DNA of 64,000 bases from Edaphobacter modestus. GTDB taxonomy: Bacteria; Acidobacteriota; Terriglobia; Terriglobales; Acidobacteriaceae. The DNA lies in assembly GCF_004217555.1 (NCBI RefSeq), contig NZ_SHKW01000007.1, positions 62,001-126,000 of the forward strand, written 5' to 3'. The notes under the pieces are model-generated. The model had not been told where the DNA came from, made no database searches, and saw nothing but the letters and a program-made list of their open reading frames with translations. Shown piece after piece: positions 62,602 to 64,000 of this stretch (within the stretch, counting starts at the first letter, position 1; each line of letters begins with the position of its first letter). A program made the position numbers and the translations under genes.

Positions 62602-63187
62602 GACACGGCGGCCAATAACAAGGTCCGGGCAGCACAGTGGAGATGTGACTGCCTGGACGTTATCTCCTGAGAGGAAGCTAAGGCGTCGTGGACTCGAAGA
62701 GCTGATAACGATGGTCGAGTTGCCACTGCTCTGCAGCCTTTTCGGGCAATGTTGCATCAACTCGCAATTAGGCAATCAGCATACAAGTAATGGTGTGACT
62801 GATCACGGTCGGACCGCTACAGGCTGTGCAAGAAAGTTAATGCAACAGTGCCGTATAAGGATGTTCGTGATGGCGACGTACAAATAGCGTACATCGATAA
62901 CCCGAAAACATCCCGAACAGTCCCACAGGATCCTAAATCGGCTCGGTATAATCTATTTACTTTCAGTTACATACACTCATTCTAAACCGCTTAGCTGAAT
63001 TGGAAGGCGCCTGAAAAGGCCGGCGGTGGTGGTTCGATCCCGTCTCTGGCATGAGGTGAGTTACTGCCAACCAAACACATCCTTGTCAAGTTCTCAGAGC
63101 AGGTATATAGTTCTCGTTCGAAGCCCTAAACCTGATGGATCGCAATACCGCCCATAGAGAAAGTACTGTTTAAAGTCAGGGTGTCAC
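62602..63187. other. intergenic region with MITE copy 2
   Basis: No gene. It contains the second MITE. Around 62985-63052 there is a GGTTCGATCC loop in a tRNA-like setting which does not fold into a complete tRNA. The region upstream of 63188 should hold the promoter of the last gene. Confidence 0.4.
62745..62852. mobile_element. MITE of 108 bp with IS6-type ends, copy 2
   Basis: Diverged relative of the MITE at 59574. Right end AGTTAATGCAACAGTGCC (62835-62852). Left end GGCAATGTTGCATCAACT (62745-62762) has three mismatches to it. Shared interior blocks are CAATTAG, GCATACAAG and CTACAG. No coding content. Confidence 0.8.
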
Positions 63188-64000
63188 GTGGCAACTCTTC
63201 CGAAGTCCGAAACAACAGCGACGAAGTTTTCATTCGAGCAGGACGAGAGATGGCTTCTCGTACAACGCATCGTTAGAAGCAAGCCTTTCGTCAGAGCGTC
63301 GCAACTTCGGGAAATTCTGATCTATGTGACACACCAGGTTCTTTTGAACGAAGGGATCGCAATCCCTGAGCATGAAATTGCATGCAAGGTGCTTGGACGA
63401 AGAGAAGGATTCAACCCGAATGATGACAATATCGTCAGGGTCCAGGCCGGACATCTTCGAAAGAAACTGGATCAATATTTTGCGACCGAGGGTTGCGACG
63501 AATCCTATGTCCTGGTGATTCCCAAAGGGACTTACGTCCCCCGCTTCCTACCAAAGCAGAAGAAAGATCTTCGTGACGATGCTGTCTGCAAGACGGAACA
63601 GGCTCTAACAGAGCCTCATTCTACCTTCGTGACCGAATCTCTCTCGTCGAGAGTTAACCAGAAGCGAACGCCAATCCTTTTTTACACGCGCAGCCAACGA
63701 GACATCGAATCTTTTGCTTCGGATCTTTCCGAGAAACCCCTTGCTGTATCGTCATGGACTCTGGGGTCGCAGCCAAGTGTTCAATGGTACCGGCTTCTAA
63801 TGGCGTTCGCTCTTGGAATTGGAGCGGTGATTTGTTTTAGTAGATTGACATCGACATCGCCCTCTCTCGCTGCGACGAAGGCTTTGCCTCGAAATATTAT
63901 TGAGCAGCGCATCTTTGTTGCGAGATCACCGTTATCCATCGTGACAACGGACTCAAGTCTTGTCCTCCTGCAAAATACCCTGCATACTGACATCTCGATC
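63188..64000 (+). CDS. acidobacterial-type membrane regulator, partial (runs off the window)
   Basis: From GTG 63188, 271 residues are visible. The N-terminal domain (RWLLVQRIVRSKPFVRASQL, then EHEIACKVLGRREGFNPNDD and NIVRVQAGHLRKKLDQYFA) has the pattern of a domain common in Acidobacteriota, where it resembles a DNA-binding winged helix with conserved VRVQAGHLRKKL. YVLVIPKGTYVPRF closes it (about 102-118). A transmembrane helix follows (LLMAFALGIGAVICF, about 202-216), then the start of an exported domain. It probably senses outside conditions and binds DNA inside. The 3' end is missing. Confidence 0.75.
   Translation, partial: MATLPKSETTATKFSFEQDERWLLVQRIVRSKPFVRASQLREILIYVTHQVLLNEGIAIPEHEIACKVLGRREGFNPNDDNIVRVQAGHLRKKLDQYFATEGCDESYVLVIPKGTYVPRFLPKQKKDLRDDAVCKTEQALTEPHSTFVTESLSSRVNQKRTPILFYTRSQRDIESFASDLSEKPLAVSSWTLGSQPSVQWYRLLMAFALGIGAVICFSRLTSTSPSLAATKALPRNIIEQRIFVARSPLSIVTTDSSLVLLQNTLHTDISI

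Noticed and set aside
62985..63052. tRNA-like sequence with a GGTTCGATCC T-loop and a plausible D-arm
   Set aside because: The acceptor ends do not pair and the anticodon loop cannot be placed. At most a decayed tRNA piece or chance similarity.

Overview
The window looks like a stretch of an Acidobacteriota replicon (Terriglobia / Acidobacteriaceae type). The lineage call is inference from gene types: FtsX-like permeases of the acidobacterial ADOP kind beside a PadR regulator, a winged-helix DNA-binding domain fused to TPR repeats, a Tat-exported lactonase-family protein, a regulator with a Lys/Arg-rich N-terminal domain followed by a membrane segment, and redoxin plus cytochrome c gene pairs. 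No rRNA, intact tRNA, ribosomal protein or other housekeeping gene is present. A parA-parB-repA cassette lies in the middle (29.1-31.4 kb), and insertion sequences and broken genes are dense. The best reading is a plasmid or megaplasmid, or an integrated plasmid in a chromosomal junk region.

Layout. 0-9 kb: a redoxin and cytochrome/copper-enzyme pair on the minus strand, an SDR-cupin-hydrolase remnant operon, a sigma-54 activator broken by frameshifts, another cupin, and decayed NTF2/SnoaL-like genes. 9-24 kb: an NTF2-like gene fused in frame to the C-terminal half of an IS110 transposase, a winged-helix/TPR regulator, a membrane glycosyltransferase, a DeoR regulator divergent from a diheme cytochrome c, an acyltransferase, the N-terminal half of an IS110 transposase, and a FAD monooxygenase divergent from a TetR regulator across a perfect 38-bp palindrome. 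A damaged IS110 and a Met/His-rich unknown protein follow. 24.7-29 kb: three nested or adjacent mobile elements, namely an IS6-family IS, an IS5-like transposase truncated by insertion, and a 2.5-kb two-gene TniA/TniB transposon with double binding sites at each end. 29-32 kb: plasmid replication and partition. 32-38 kb: a junction-rich mosaic with a TPR fragment, a possible VirB10/TrbI fragment, an arylsulfatase truncated at both ends and two related IS1111-type elements meeting tail to tail. 38-46 kb: a frameshifted ADOP permease, PadR and its palindromes, a TPR gene, a group II intron that has lost almost all of its reverse transcriptase, a cupin, and an NAD(P)-binding protein divergent from a TetR regulator. 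46-64 kb: DUF1801 and DinB fragments, a SagB/ThcOx dehydrogenase, and a stress block (Hsp20, SulP transporter, two tandem universal stress proteins, catalase and spermidine-synthase-like remnants). The window ends with permease fragments, two MITEs whose ends match the IS6 element, a lactonase-family protein and a partial regulator.

How it fits together. Several genes form small regulator-plus-redox-enzyme pairs (TetR/FAD monooxygenase, TetR/SDR, DeoR/cytochrome c, PadR/permease) with recognisable palindromes. The rest reads as accessory DNA turned over by IS recombination. At least nine genes are broken by single-base shifts, several in short homopolymers, so some may be sequence errors rather than true pseudogenes. 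I found no CRISPR array, toxin-antitoxin pair or defence island.
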